A DNA stretch of 21,351 bases from Deltaproteobacteria bacterium (lineage in GTDB: Bacteria > Desulfobacterota > Desulfobulbia > Desulfobulbales > Desulfobulbaceae), in the NCBI GenBank assembly GCA_024277485.1, contig JAJRVA010000228.1, positions 1 through 21,351 of the forward strand, in the 5' to 3' direction. This document shows positions 7,154-15,075 of this stretch, piece after piece. Both the position numbers and the translations under genes were made by a program. The first letter of the stretch is position 1, and the number at the start of each line of letters is the position of its first letter. Under the pieces are notes generated by a model. That model searched no databases. It saw nothing but the letters and a program-made list of their open reading frames with translations, and had not been told where the DNA came from.

Positions 7154-7858
7154 ATGACTGACCGGAAAGACGGAAAAAACAAATACTGGCATGTGCTTGC
7201 CCTGCCTGCTGTGCTGCTCCTGCTTGCCGGGTGCGAGAGCAGAACCAGGTACGAGGTGCTGACCGTCTTTTTTACCGGAGTTCCGCCGTACGAAGAGTAT
7301 GTAAGGGAAAACGGCGACCCCGGTGAGCCTGTCGATTCGGTTCCGGTTCAGCAGAAAAAATATGACCACCCCCTCTGGAAGACCGGCTCCTGTGCTTCCT
7401 GCCATGTCATCCGGTCTGTTCAGGAAGAGGTCACGCCCGGTCGTGGCCGGGATATGGAAGCCGATATCATATCCCCTTTGTCGGCCGGCGCTCCGCCCCT
7501 GCGTCAGCAGCCTGAAAAACTCTGCATCCGGTGCCATACGGACAAGACCCCGCGTCGCGCCATCCGCGACCGTCTCTGGCTGCACAACCCTGTTGCCCGC
7601 GGCCGCTGCCTGGACTGCCATGCCCCGCACAGTTCTTCATATCCCGCCCACCTGAGAGAGGACAACCGTGTCATGTGCGTCACCTGCCATGCCGCAGGAG
7701 AGGATGATCTTCCATCCGCCTGTCTCAAGCAGGAGCCTGACGAAGAGACCGGGCAGATCGACTGTCTTTCCTGTCACAACCCGCACATGGGCAAGGACCG
7801 CTACCTTCTGCGTGGCGACTACTCTGAAAGGAAATTCACTGTTCAGCAACGGTCATGA
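7154..7858 (+). CDS. Pentaheme c-type cytochrome lipoprotein
   Basis: A 234-residue lipoprotein with lipobox LLAGC (Cys27) and five haem motifs: CASCH (80), CIRCH (124), CLDCH (152), CVTCH (175) and CLSCH (204). Several are followed by the P-H that commonly supplies a distal ligand (CHAPH, CHNPH). It is expected to be anchored to the outer membrane or facing the periplasm as an electron carrier. The start is uncertain. ATG 7154 lies right after GAGGGGA, which is too close for an ideal Shine-Dalgarno; GTG 7145 in the same frame is the alternative. Its stop overlaps the ATG of the barrel gene (ATGA at 7855-7858), implying translational coupling, so cytochrome and barrel are probably made in matched amounts. 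Confidence 0.9.
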   Translation: MTDRKDGKNKYWHVLALPAVLLLLAGCESRTRYEVLTVFFTGVPPYEEYVRENGDPGEPVDSVPVQQKKYDHPLWKTGSCASCHVIRSVQEEVTPGRGRDMEADIISPLSAGAPPLRQQPEKLCIRCHTDKTPRRAIRDRLWLHNPVARGRCLDCHAPHSSSYPAHLREDNRVMCVTCHAAGEDDLPSACLKQEPDEETGQIDCLSCHNPHMGKDRYLLRGDYSERKFTVQQRS

Positions 7859-10197
7859 GTGCAAGGGACGAGAGAAAGCGCATTTCCATGAGCCCCGCCT
7901 CGAGCTGGAACGTTCTCTTTTTTTTCATGGCGGTCGTTCTCCTTGGCCGGGCCCTCCCCGTCCTGGCCCAGAGTCCCGGCTTCGTCTCCACGGAAAAGAC
8001 ACAGATCGTCCCCCTGGTCAGGAAAAGCGGCCCTTCCTGGTGGTCTTTCGGCCGCGATCCCAGGGCGGCCAGGTACGTCAAGGGCAGGTATTTCTACATG
8101 GCATTTCCCGCTACAGGCATCCGCCTGCGATACGAGTTCATGGACGAGATCAGGACGCAGGGCGACGTTGAGACCACGGACCTCTATCATCAGTTTTCCG
8201 AGCGCATCGGCCTGAGCACCTACGGGTGGGTCTATCACCCGACCATCATGAAATACACCCTGTCGTTCGAGCCGCAATTCGCTCAGTTGTACGAGGAGAT
8301 ATCGTCGCCCGGGGCGGAAAAAAAGACCGGACGCCTCAACGTTTTTTCCCCTGATTACGCCGTCACCGCAACCTTTCTGGACCCCAAGCCCTACACCTTC
8401 CGTCTCTTCTCTTCCCGCCGGGAGGAGCCCGTATGGGCCCCTTTTTCCGGCGCCTTCGAGACGGTGACCACCGACTACGGGGGTGATGTCGACCTCGACT
8501 ATGTCAGCACGAAGGCCGGCCGCTTTCACAGCAACCTCGGATACCGGTACACCGACTCCTCCCTGGACGGCCGTTACACGAGCGACTACACCAGTGATCG
8601 CTATTTTCTTTCCCTCACCCAGTTTTCCGCCAGGAGCAATACACGCCTGACGGCTAACTATGACGACAGTATCTACAGGCGTCAATACGATTTTTCCGCC
8701 CAAGATCATGTATCAAAGAACACCTCCCTTGATGTGTACCTGAGCAATACGTTCGATTTCGAGGGGGATACGGTCGATGACCTGTACACCGACCTGATCT
8801 TTCTGGACCAGGAGTATGATGGCGCCGGTTTTTCCTTTTTCTCCCTGAGGACCTACTACGAGACGAATCATGACGCCATTCTGCGTCGGCTGCGGGCACA
8901 ATATACACTCGCCTATGACAGGAGCTGGCAGGACAGCGGCGCTGCATCTGACCGCTATGCCGGCAGGGCCAGGTGGAACCATCTCCTCTACGAAAACCTG
9001 TTCACCAACCTTGCCTTTTCCTCCGGACTCAACAACAACCAGGGAAGCAGGGATTCCTGGTTCAATTCCAACCTGGGAATCAACTACACCCGCCGGATAC
9101 CTTACGGGTCCATCAGCCTTTCCGCCAACTGGAACGATATCGTGACGCACAGGGAACGGTCCGGCGGTCAGTTCGCTGCGGTGAACAATGAACGGCACAT
9201 CCTGGGCCTGACACGCGAAGTGCTGCTCAATAACCCTGGTATCGCTATTAATACCATCGTTGTCACCAATGGCCGCGGAAACATCGTTTATCTTGAAAAC
9301 ATCGATTACCGCCTTGACCTGGTTGGTGACTATATCCGCATCAGCCCCCTGCCGTTCGGCGCCATAGAGAACGGTCAGGAGGTCGTTGTCCGCTACTCGT
9401 ACCGGATAGATCCGTCATTTGACGACAACTCCCTGTCGCAGGGATACACCGCGTCAACCGTCCTGTTTCAGTACCTGGAACTGCTCTACTCCTACAACCA
9501 TACCACCCAGACGATCCTCTCCGGCACACCGCCGGACAACCTGGCCGATTACACCATGCAGCGCGCGCGCATCCGCTGGAACATGCGATGGTCTGACACG
9601 TATCTCTCCCTTGCCGACTCGAATTCCGGGGACCAGTCGGGTTTCCGGCGTTGGGACGCGAACCAGCTTTTCACCTTTTCCCCCTGGAAAAGGATTTTTC
9701 TGAACCTGTCGGCCTCCTACGGCGAGACCGAATACGATAACGGCAACCATACGGAGAATTTCCGGGCATTCGGCAGACTCACCTGGAGGATGTACAGGTG
9801 GGCGTCCCTGTACGGTATGGCCTATTATGAACAGACCGACGGAAATTCCTACGAGTACGTGCGTACGGGACTGGACTGCGGTATGGAACTCCGGTACCGG
9901 ATATGGAGCGCCACCCTCAGGTACCAGTTAGAGGACATCCGCAACGAAAACGACGAGGCGCTGACCGAAAAATACGGCCGGCTCAGGCACCTGGTCCGAT
10001 TCGATATCATCAGGCTCAAGTGGTATATATGCCTGAGCCAAAAGCAGGAGATTCACCATGAAAACGGAAAACGGAAGTTTAGCGGCCGCATCCCTGCTGA
10101 TCATTTTCCTTGCGGCTTCCCCCTTGTACGGCGCCGGAAGGAACGTGCCCACCATCCAGGAGGAACTCGTCGAACTGGCCCGCAGCTCACCGTGTGA
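7855..10197 (+). CDS. Large outer-membrane beta-barrel protein
   Basis: The open frame gives 780 residues. A signal peptide (LFFFMAVVLLG to PVLA, cleaved near residue 38) is followed by long runs of alternating aromatic/polar residues typical of outer-membrane strands (for example MKYTLSFEPQFAQLYEE, NLGINYTRRIPYGSISLSA). Residues about 458-525 look like a separate beta domain (IVYLENIDYRLDL, GQEVVVRYSY) inserted in the barrel. An in-frame ATG at 7890 is an alternative start. There is no haem motif. It is coupled to the pentaheme lipoprotein by an ATGA overlap, as expected if the barrel houses or docks the cytochromes. The last 53 or so residues, after RFDIIRLKWYI, turn basic and Pro/Gly-rich and overlap the next gene by 140 bp. 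I suspect the real end is near 10036 and that a one-base shift extends the frame. Confidence 0.8.
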   Translation: MSARDERKRISMSPASSWNVLFFFMAVVLLGRALPVLAQSPGFVSTEKTQIVPLVRKSGPSWWSFGRDPRAARYVKGRYFYMAFPATGIRLRYEFMDEIRTQGDVETTDLYHQFSERIGLSTYGWVYHPTIMKYTLSFEPQFAQLYEEISSPGAEKKTGRLNVFSPDYAVTATFLDPKPYTFRLFSSRREEPVWAPFSGAFETVTTDYGGDVDLDYVSTKAGRFHSNLGYRYTDSSLDGRYTSDYTSDRYFLSLTQFSARSNTRLTANYDDSIYRRQYDFSAQDHVSKNTSLDVYLSNTFDFEGDTVDDLYTDLIFLDQEYDGAGFSFFSLRTYYETNHDAILRRLRAQYTLAYDRSWQDSGAASDRYAGRARWNHLLYENLFTNLAFSSGLNNNQGSRDSWFNSNLGINYTRRIPYGSISLSANWNDIVTHRERSGGQFAAVNNERHILGLTREVLLNNPGIAINTIVVTNGRGNIVYLENIDYRLDLVGDYIRISPLPFGAIENGQEVVVRYSYRIDPSFDDNSLSQGYTASTVLFQYLELLYSYNHTTQTILSGTPPDNLADYTMQRARIRWNMRWSDTYLSLADSNSGDQSGFRRWDANQLFTFSPWKRIFLNLSASYGETEYDNGNHTENFRAFGRLTWRMYRWASLYGMAYYEQTDGNSYEYVRTGLDCGMELRYRIWSATLRYQLEDIRNENDEALTEKYGRLRHLVRFDIIRLKWYICLSQKQEIHHENGKRKFSGRIPADHFPCGFPLVRRRKERAHHPGGTRRTGPQLTV

Positions 10198-10411
10198 CTA
10201 CTGCCACGCGACTCACTCGGCGAGGAAGAACGTGGGGGCCCTTCTCAACGACAAGGCGGAGAGGTACAATGTCTTTCTTGGCGGTGAATCTCTTGAGTCC
10301 TCCGGAGTCCCGGGGGTGGGCAGGCCGGTGTCGGGTGTGCTGCCGTCGCTCCCGCCGGGTCAGGAGCCGAGGCGCTGCCCCAGAAGCCCAAGGTGGCGGC
10401 CCGGCAACTGA
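10058..10411 (+). CDS. Small exported monoheme cytochrome-like protein, possibly truncated
   Basis: A 117-residue product whose start is well supported: AGGAG (10046-10050) lies 7 nt before ATG 10058, and a signal peptide (SLLIIFLAASPLYGA) follows. One haem motif, CDYCH (46), with CHATH supplying a possible second histidine, precedes a normal-looking segment to about residue 75. The rest is Pro/Gly/Arg-rich and unlike a folded cytochrome. In the +1 frame downstream there is a near-miss haem motif, CRVCC, encoded around 10331-10345, so a longer diheme protein broken by a frameshift is possible. The 5' 140 bp overlap the end of the barrel open frame. It lies between the barrel and octaheme genes. 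Confidence 0.65.
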   Translation: MKTENGSLAAASLLIIFLAASPLYGAGRNVPTIQEELVELARSSPCDYCHATHSARKNVGALLNDKAERYNVFLGGESLESSGVPGVGRPVSGVLPSLPPGQEPRRCPRSPRWRPGN

Positions 10412-10456
10412 GAACGACAGGTATCATATTCCAGTAACATTAACCGGTATATATCC

Positions 10457-11449
10457 ATGCAGACATTTCGCTGGCAGACAGTAATTTTTTTCCTCCTGAT
10501 GATCATCATGGTTCCCGGCATGGCATTGGCCGCGACTTCCTTTTCCGTTGTCTTTCCTCCTGAAGACAGTTATGTCAGGCACGAGGCGATCAACCTGGTC
10601 CTTGCTCTGCAGAAAACCGCTGTGGACGAGGTTGTGATAAAGGTCAATGAATTCGAGTATCCGGCCATGAAGATCCCGTCCGGAAACACGACCTTCTGCA
10701 CCGGTATCACCCTGGCCTCCGGGCTCAATACGGTGATTGTGACAGGCCGCAAGGGTGGTGAAAAAGTGGGAGAGGAAGAGCTTGCCCTGTACTTCAGTTC
10801 CCTCATCGACGTCAAGACCCGGAAACCGCCGAGAGAATATAAGGAGTATATCTTCCATGTTGCGGAAAATGAACGCAATTGCGCGTCCTGCCACAACATG
10901 GAGCCTGGCTTGAGCGATCTCAAGCCCGACCGCCCAGAGGACTCGCCCTGCTACAGCTGCCACCGCAACAAGATGAACAGCGTCAACCTGCACGTGCCGG
11001 TGAAGAAGTGGGCCTGCTTCGAGTGTCATGAAATCACCAGGGGCAGCGACCGCAAATACGCGGTGCGCCAGCCGGTGAGCGAGGTCTGTTACGACTGCCA
11101 TGGTCAGAAGGTCAGCTCGTGGAAGTCGAAGAAGATCATGCACGGCCCCACCGCCGTGGGGCAGTGCACCCTGTGTCATGACCCGCACGGCTCAGACTGG
11201 CCGGCGTTCACCCGCATGCACCCCACTGACATGTGCATCAACTGCCACGTGGACATGGAGACGGGCAAGCACGTGATCGCCGGTTTCTTTGGCAAGGGCC
11301 ACCCGACCCGGGGCGTGCCCGACCCCTTCGTGCCCGGCAAGGAGTTCTCCTGCGCCGGGTGCCACAACCCGCATGCCTCGGATTATGACAATATCCTCAA
11401 CTTCGGCAGTGAAAGCGGCATCATCTGCAACGAGTGCCACAAGAAGTGA
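10457..11449 (+). CDS. Exported octaheme c-type cytochrome with N-terminal beta domain
   Basis: A 330-residue exported protein. The signal peptide ends MALA (about residue 25). Residues 26-120 are haem-free and read as an Ig-like beta sandwich (FSVVFPPEDSYVRHE, AVDEVVIKVNEFEYPA, SGLNTVIVTGRKGG). Eight haem motifs follow at Cys 142, 165, 187, 211, 237, 260, 299 and 324: CASCH, CYSCH, CFECH, CYDCH, CTLCH, CINCH, CAGCH and CNECH. Several CHxPH pairs and free histidines can serve as distal ligands. The spacing resembles doubled-CXXCH multiheme proteins used as periplasmic or surface electron carriers. There is no lipobox. It is the last gene of the cytochrome cluster; a 7-bp hairpin with a 23-nt loop (11450-11486) follows but is a poor terminator. 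The ribosome-binding site is not obvious. Confidence 0.9.
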   Translation: MQTFRWQTVIFFLLMIIMVPGMALAATSFSVVFPPEDSYVRHEAINLVLALQKTAVDEVVIKVNEFEYPAMKIPSGNTTFCTGITLASGLNTVIVTGRKGGEKVGEEELALYFSSLIDVKTRKPPREYKEYIFHVAENERNCASCHNMEPGLSDLKPDRPEDSPCYSCHRNKMNSVNLHVPVKKWACFECHEITRGSDRKYAVRQPVSEVCYDCHGQKVSSWKSKKIMHGPTAVGQCTLCHDPHGSDWPAFTRMHPTDMCINCHVDMETGKHVIAGFFGKGHPTRGVPDPFVPGKEFSCAGCHNPHASDYDNILNFGSESGIICNECHKK

Positions 11450-11467
11450 CCGGTTGTCCTGTTTTCC

Positions 11468-11717
11468 TCAGGGTTGCCGCAACCGGGAAAGATTCTTCCT
11501 GGCGGCGCTTTCGTTGTCCGGGTCCAGCGCATAGGCCCGTGAAATAAAATGCCGTGTCCTGGCCAGGTCACCGGTATCCATGTAGATGCAGCAGCCCGGG
11601 TTCAGCAGTGCGGCCGGATTGTCAGGGGGAAAGGGCTCGCATGAGCAGGTACGCGGCCATGCCGCCGAAACCGTCTTGGTTGAGAACAATACCGGCGTAT
11701 GAGGCGCTGTTTTTCAT
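11468..11717 (-). pseudogene. Frameshifted TPR-protein remnant
   Basis: Two minus-strand frames read together as the C-terminal end of a TPR protein. The first, from ATG 11717, reads MKNSASYAGIVLNQDG then MAAYLLMRALS and stops at 11622. The second continues with PDNPAALLN, IYMDTGDLARTRHFISRAY and ALDPDNESAARKNL and stops at 11468. The junction is at a run of five C (minus strand), a common indel site. Together they give two consensus-like TPR units. It lies 30 bp downstream of the GT-C gene on the same strand and converges on the octaheme gene. It could be a remnant of a membrane/TPR gene like the one at 2553, or a short intact TPR gene hit by a sequencing error. Confidence 0.5.
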
Positions 11718-11746
11718 CAGCTGGGTATGCCTGAGTGCCGGCGAGT

Positions 11747-13462
11747 TCAACGGTTCACCCGGAAGACCGTAAAAGTCTCCACAGGTTCGGAGTTGAAGAG
11801 GACGATCGGCAGCACGCCCCAGAAGTTGCAGTAAAATCCACCCTTGCTATTCCCGCCAAACAACCTGAGTGGAATGGCCGACTGGAACTCGCGGTCGGCG
11901 AAACCCGTGAGTCGCTGCGCGAGCAGCGGGGCCGGGCTCCATAGCCTCGGCACTTCCGGGATGACCACCAGGTCGCCGGTGACGGGACTGTTGCTGGCAA
12001 CGGTAAGATAACGGGCCCCGGCCCTGTCCATGTAATACCGCATCCCCCATTCACCGATATACCATACGTCAAAAGCATGCTGCGTATTCTCACGGGTCGT
12101 CTTGACCTCTTCGGCAAAAATTTTATAGCTTTCAGCATGGGTGTAATCAACACTGGCGCTCACGAATCCGAACGCAGCGGAAAGAAAAAGGATCGCCCAG
12201 GAGGCCTTGTTTTTGTCCTGCGCAAGGAAATGTGGCTTAAGTGAGTAAGCGAGAAAAATGATTAGGGGAACGAGTGAAGGTAAAATATACCGCGCGGAGG
12301 CAAAGGGAAAGAACGTCGTGACAATGAAAAACGACAGAAAATGCCAGCTCATGAAAAAAATACCGACCGGCCGCCTGCCGGCACTGGGCAGCAGCGAGGC
12401 GAGCCGGGTGTAAAAAAAACAGATAAACCAGGTTCCGGTGGTCAGGTACGCAGCGTAGAAAACCTTGTCCTTCATACCCAGGCCGGAAAAGCCAAAGACG
12501 TAAACGGCACATGGGAGAGCGGCCAGGAGAAGGTTGCGCAGAAACCGGAGGCGTTTGTCGTCATAGATCGCGTAGAGCAAAACAAACGGCAGGCAGGTTA
12601 ACCCTGTGGTGGCGATGTGGAAAAGGCTCTTGTCCAGCCATGCTTTCCAGCCCATGCCCATCCTGACATGCCCGGCAATACTGTCACCATCGAGTTTCGA
12701 ACTGAGCAGCGGAAAGATGTTATGGACAAGATATACCATTATCAGCCAGACCAAAAGGATGAGAAGCGGAATGGCAAGAGGAGCGAGTTTCCCTGTTTGA
12801 CCCTTTTCCGCAGTGAGTTGGTACAGTGCTAACGGAATAATGACCAGAATTGACTGGTAGGCGCTGAAGCAAGCCAGGGTGAGCAACACAATGCTTGCAA
12901 GGCATGTCCCCTTGGAGCCGTTCCTGATCCATGCCAGGTACAGCCCCATGCCCATGAGAGCCAGTCCCAGGGCCGGAACATCCGTCATCAGGTTGTGGGC
13001 GTTGACAATATAGGCGGGGGTGGTGACCAGGAAGATCAATATCCAGTAATGGTTCCCTTTTGCTCCGGGAAGGGTCTGACAGATAAGACGGATACCGGCC
13101 AGCGAAAGGAATGTGAAAAAACTGAAAACAAGGTGGAATACGGTGTAATTACTCCCGAAAATCCTGGCGAGAATTTTCAGCAGATAGGGAATGAAAAGGG
13201 GATGAGTGGCTTCGTAAGGAAGCAGGTTCGGCAGGACCTTTCCCATGTAGAAGGTATCGCGAGGAATCGCCTGCAAAGGGTTCCATTGCAGCATTTTCGA
13301 CAGTGACAGGAAAGCATAGTCATCAATATGCAGGGCTTTTCCCATAAACGGGACATGTATCACGAGAGTGATTATCAGTGCACAGAGAAAAAACAGAATG
13401 GCGCTGCGGCCTGTATTCAGAAAACTGGTCATGTTTTCACGGAACGCATCATTTTCAATCAA
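11747..13462 (-). CDS. GT-C family membrane glycosyltransferase (PMT/ArnT-like)
   Basis: A polytopic protein of 571 residues with about eleven hydrophobic helices. The first periplasmic loop contains HIDDYAFLSL, with the acidic pair (Asp47, Asp48) where GT-C enzymes place their catalytic aspartate. ATHPLFIPYLLKILARIFG follows, like the HPP-type segment of the PMT/ArnT group. Such enzymes take a sugar from a polyprenyl-phosphate donor and transfer it to lipid A, another glycan or a protein on the periplasmic side. The start is TTG 13462, overlapping the aminotransferase stop as TTGA, matching the ATGA couplings elsewhere in this operon; ATG 13432 is the alternative. A hydrophilic C-terminal domain of about 150 residues follows the helices. 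The acceptor is unknown. Confidence 0.78.
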   Translation of the reverse strand: MIENDAFRENMTSFLNTGRSAILFFLCALIITLVIHVPFMGKALHIDDYAFLSLSKMLQWNPLQAIPRDTFYMGKVLPNLLPYEATHPLFIPYLLKILARIFGSNYTVFHLVFSFFTFLSLAGIRLICQTLPGAKGNHYWILIFLVTTPAYIVNAHNLMTDVPALGLALMGMGLYLAWIRNGSKGTCLASIVLLTLACFSAYQSILVIIPLALYQLTAEKGQTGKLAPLAIPLLILLVWLIMVYLVHNIFPLLSSKLDGDSIAGHVRMGMGWKAWLDKSLFHIATTGLTCLPFVLLYAIYDDKRLRFLRNLLLAALPCAVYVFGFSGLGMKDKVFYAAYLTTGTWFICFFYTRLASLLPSAGRRPVGIFFMSWHFLSFFIVTTFFPFASARYILPSLVPLIIFLAYSLKPHFLAQDKNKASWAILFLSAAFGFVSASVDYTHAESYKIFAEEVKTTRENTQHAFDVWYIGEWGMRYYMDRAGARYLTVASNSPVTGDLVVIPEVPRLWSPAPLLAQRLTGFADREFQSAIPLRLFGGNSKGGFYCNFWGVLPIVLFNSEPVETFTVFRVNR

Positions 13463-14622
13463 TGCCGGCCAGAGAGAAGAGGGGACGCATAAAAACCGGC
13501 CACAGCATCGGTAACCTGCTCAACCTGTTCGTCCGTCATCTCGTAGAACAGGGGAAGCCTGAGCAGACGGCCGCTGATCTCCTCCGTGTTTGTCAGTAAG
13601 CCCGACGTCCTTCCGAACCTGCGGCCGGCCGGGGAGGTGTGAAGCGGGATGTAATGAAAGACTGATGCAATTTCCTGCCTGCGCAGATGGGCGATGAGCT
13701 GGTTCCGTTCTTGGCTCGAACCTGTGATGATATAGAACAGGTGTCCGTTGGCAGTATCGTTTTCATCAATGTAAGGAAGACGGATCTGCCCCTTGTCGGC
13801 GAGTGGTTGAAGCAGGCTGAAATACAATGAAAATATCCGCCGCCGTTTTTCTATGATAGTATCGGCATGTTCCAGTTGGGCCGCAAGGAACGCGGCAATC
13901 ATTTCGCTGGGCAGGAAGGATGAGCCCACGTCTATCCATGTGTATTTGTCTACTTCTCCCCGAAAGAATTTTTTTCTGTTGGTTCCCTTTTCCCAGATAA
14001 TCTCGGCCCGCTCGATCAGCTCTTCATCGTTTATGAGAAGGGCTCCGCCCTCACCGCTGATGATATTTTTTGTTTCATGGAAACTCAAAGTACTCAGATG
14101 GCCGAGTGAACCGAGATAACGTCCCTTGTATTTTGAAAGAAGGGCCTGGGCTGCATCTTCTATAACGAATATATTTTTAGAGTCAGCAATTTTTGATATT
14201 TCCTCCATTGCACAGGGGACGCCTGCATAATGGACAGGAACAACGGCTTTGGTTCGATCTGTAATGGCTTCTTCAATAAGGTTTTCGTCCATATTGAGAG
14301 TGTCTTCCCGGATATCAATAAATACTGGTACTCCTCCTCGAAGAACAAATGCATTTGCCGTCGAGACAAAGGTGAATGACGGCAGAATGATCTCATCACC
14401 GGGTTGAATATCGCAGAGTATGGCTGCCATCTCAAGAGCAGCAGTACAGGAATGGGTCAGAAAGGCTCTCCTTGAGCCAATGGTACTCTCAAGCCATTCC
14501 TGGCATTGTTTCGTAAACCTGCCGTCACCGGAAAGAGCCTTGTTGTCAATGACAGCCCTGGCGATGTTGAACAGCTCCTTGCCAACGATAAAGGGCTGGT
14601 TAAAGGGTATTTTTTCACTCAT
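13459..14622 (-). CDS. wecE: WecE-type dTDP-4-amino-4,6-dideoxygalactose transaminase
   Basis: PLP-dependent sugar aminotransferase of the DegT/DnrJ/EryC1/StrS family. It converts a dTDP-4-keto-6-deoxyhexose to the 4-amino sugar with glutamate as donor. The 387-residue sequence follows E. coli WecE (RffA) through its length: IPFNQPFIVGKEL, HSCTAALEMAA, LPSFTFVSTANAFVLRGG, VPVHYAGVPC, EDAAQ (PLP-binding Asp156), SFHETKN with the Schiff-base lysine (Lys185), and VFHYIPLH near the end. This similarity supports dTDP-Fuc4N as product rather than another amino sugar, though closely related enzymes differ in stereochemistry. The start ATG overlaps the upstream gene's TAA by one base (TAATG). RmlA and RmlB, which would supply the substrate, are not in the window. 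Confidence 0.92.
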   Translation of the reverse strand: MSEKIPFNQPFIVGKELFNIARAVIDNKALSGDGRFTKQCQEWLESTIGSRRAFLTHSCTAALEMAAILCDIQPGDEIILPSFTFVSTANAFVLRGGVPVFIDIREDTLNMDENLIEEAITDRTKAVVPVHYAGVPCAMEEISKIADSKNIFVIEDAAQALLSKYKGRYLGSLGHLSTLSFHETKNIISGEGGALLINDEELIERAEIIWEKGTNRKKFFRGEVDKYTWIDVGSSFLPSEMIAAFLAAQLEHADTIIEKRRRIFSLYFSLLQPLADKGQIRLPYIDENDTANGHLFYIITGSSQERNQLIAHLRRQEIASVFHYIPLHTSPAGRRFGRTSGLLTNTEEISGRLLRLPLFYEMTDEQVEQVTDAVAGFYASPLLSGRH

Positions 14623-14987
14623 TATAGACTCTTGCTGGTAATGAAAATGCCTGAAACAATAAAGAGCATGCCGACAACCTTGTGGACGGTAATAGGTTCC
14701 CGGAAAAGCATCACCGAGAGAATAAGAACCAAAACAAACTCCAGGCTCATAAAGGGATAGGCAAAGCTCAAATCGAATTTTGTCATCGCCGCCATCCAGA
14801 AGAAAGAGGCAATAAAGGCGGACGCAAAACCTGAGAGTATATAGGGGTCAAGCAGGACATGAAAGAGAAATTTTATTTTGTCCGGCAACTGGTCCGGGAG
14901 TGAACCGTATCCGGCAATTCTCCATTTAAGAACAAGTTGACCATAGACCGTGAATACAATAGTTCCGAATATATAAAAATAGTCCAA
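14622..14987 (-). CDS. Four-helix EamA/SMR-like transporter (candidate lipid-linked sugar flippase)
   Basis: A 121-residue protein of four hydrophobic helices (YIFGTIVFTVYGQLVLKW; YILSGFASAFIASFFWMAA; LSFAYPFMSLEFVLVLILS; VVGMLFIVSGIFI) in the size and pattern of small multidrug-resistance/EamA half-transporters such as ArnE and ArnF. Such proteins act as dimers; in Arn systems they flip an undecaprenyl-linked amino sugar. The start is TTG 14987, preceded by GGCGGA at a good distance. Its stop overlaps the aminotransferase start, so the two are translationally linked, which favours a role in moving the aminotransferase-derived sugar. Drug export cannot be excluded by sequence alone. Confidence 0.75.
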   Translation of the reverse strand: MDYFYIFGTIVFTVYGQLVLKWRIAGYGSLPDQLPDKIKFLFHVLLDPYILSGFASAFIASFFWMAAMTKFDLSFAYPFMSLEFVLVLILSVMLFREPITVHKVVGMLFIVSGIFITSKSL

Positions 14988-15075
14988 TTTTTCCGCCGTT
15001 GGTTATAGTGTTGATCCTGGCATGTACCGGAGCGGACCTGAAAAGATACTTGAAGCAAGCCGTTCCCGCATGACA

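Noticed and set aside
11450..11486. Terminator after the octaheme gene
   Set aside because: The inverted repeat CCGGTTG / CAACCGG has only 7 bp, a 23-nt loop and no T-run.
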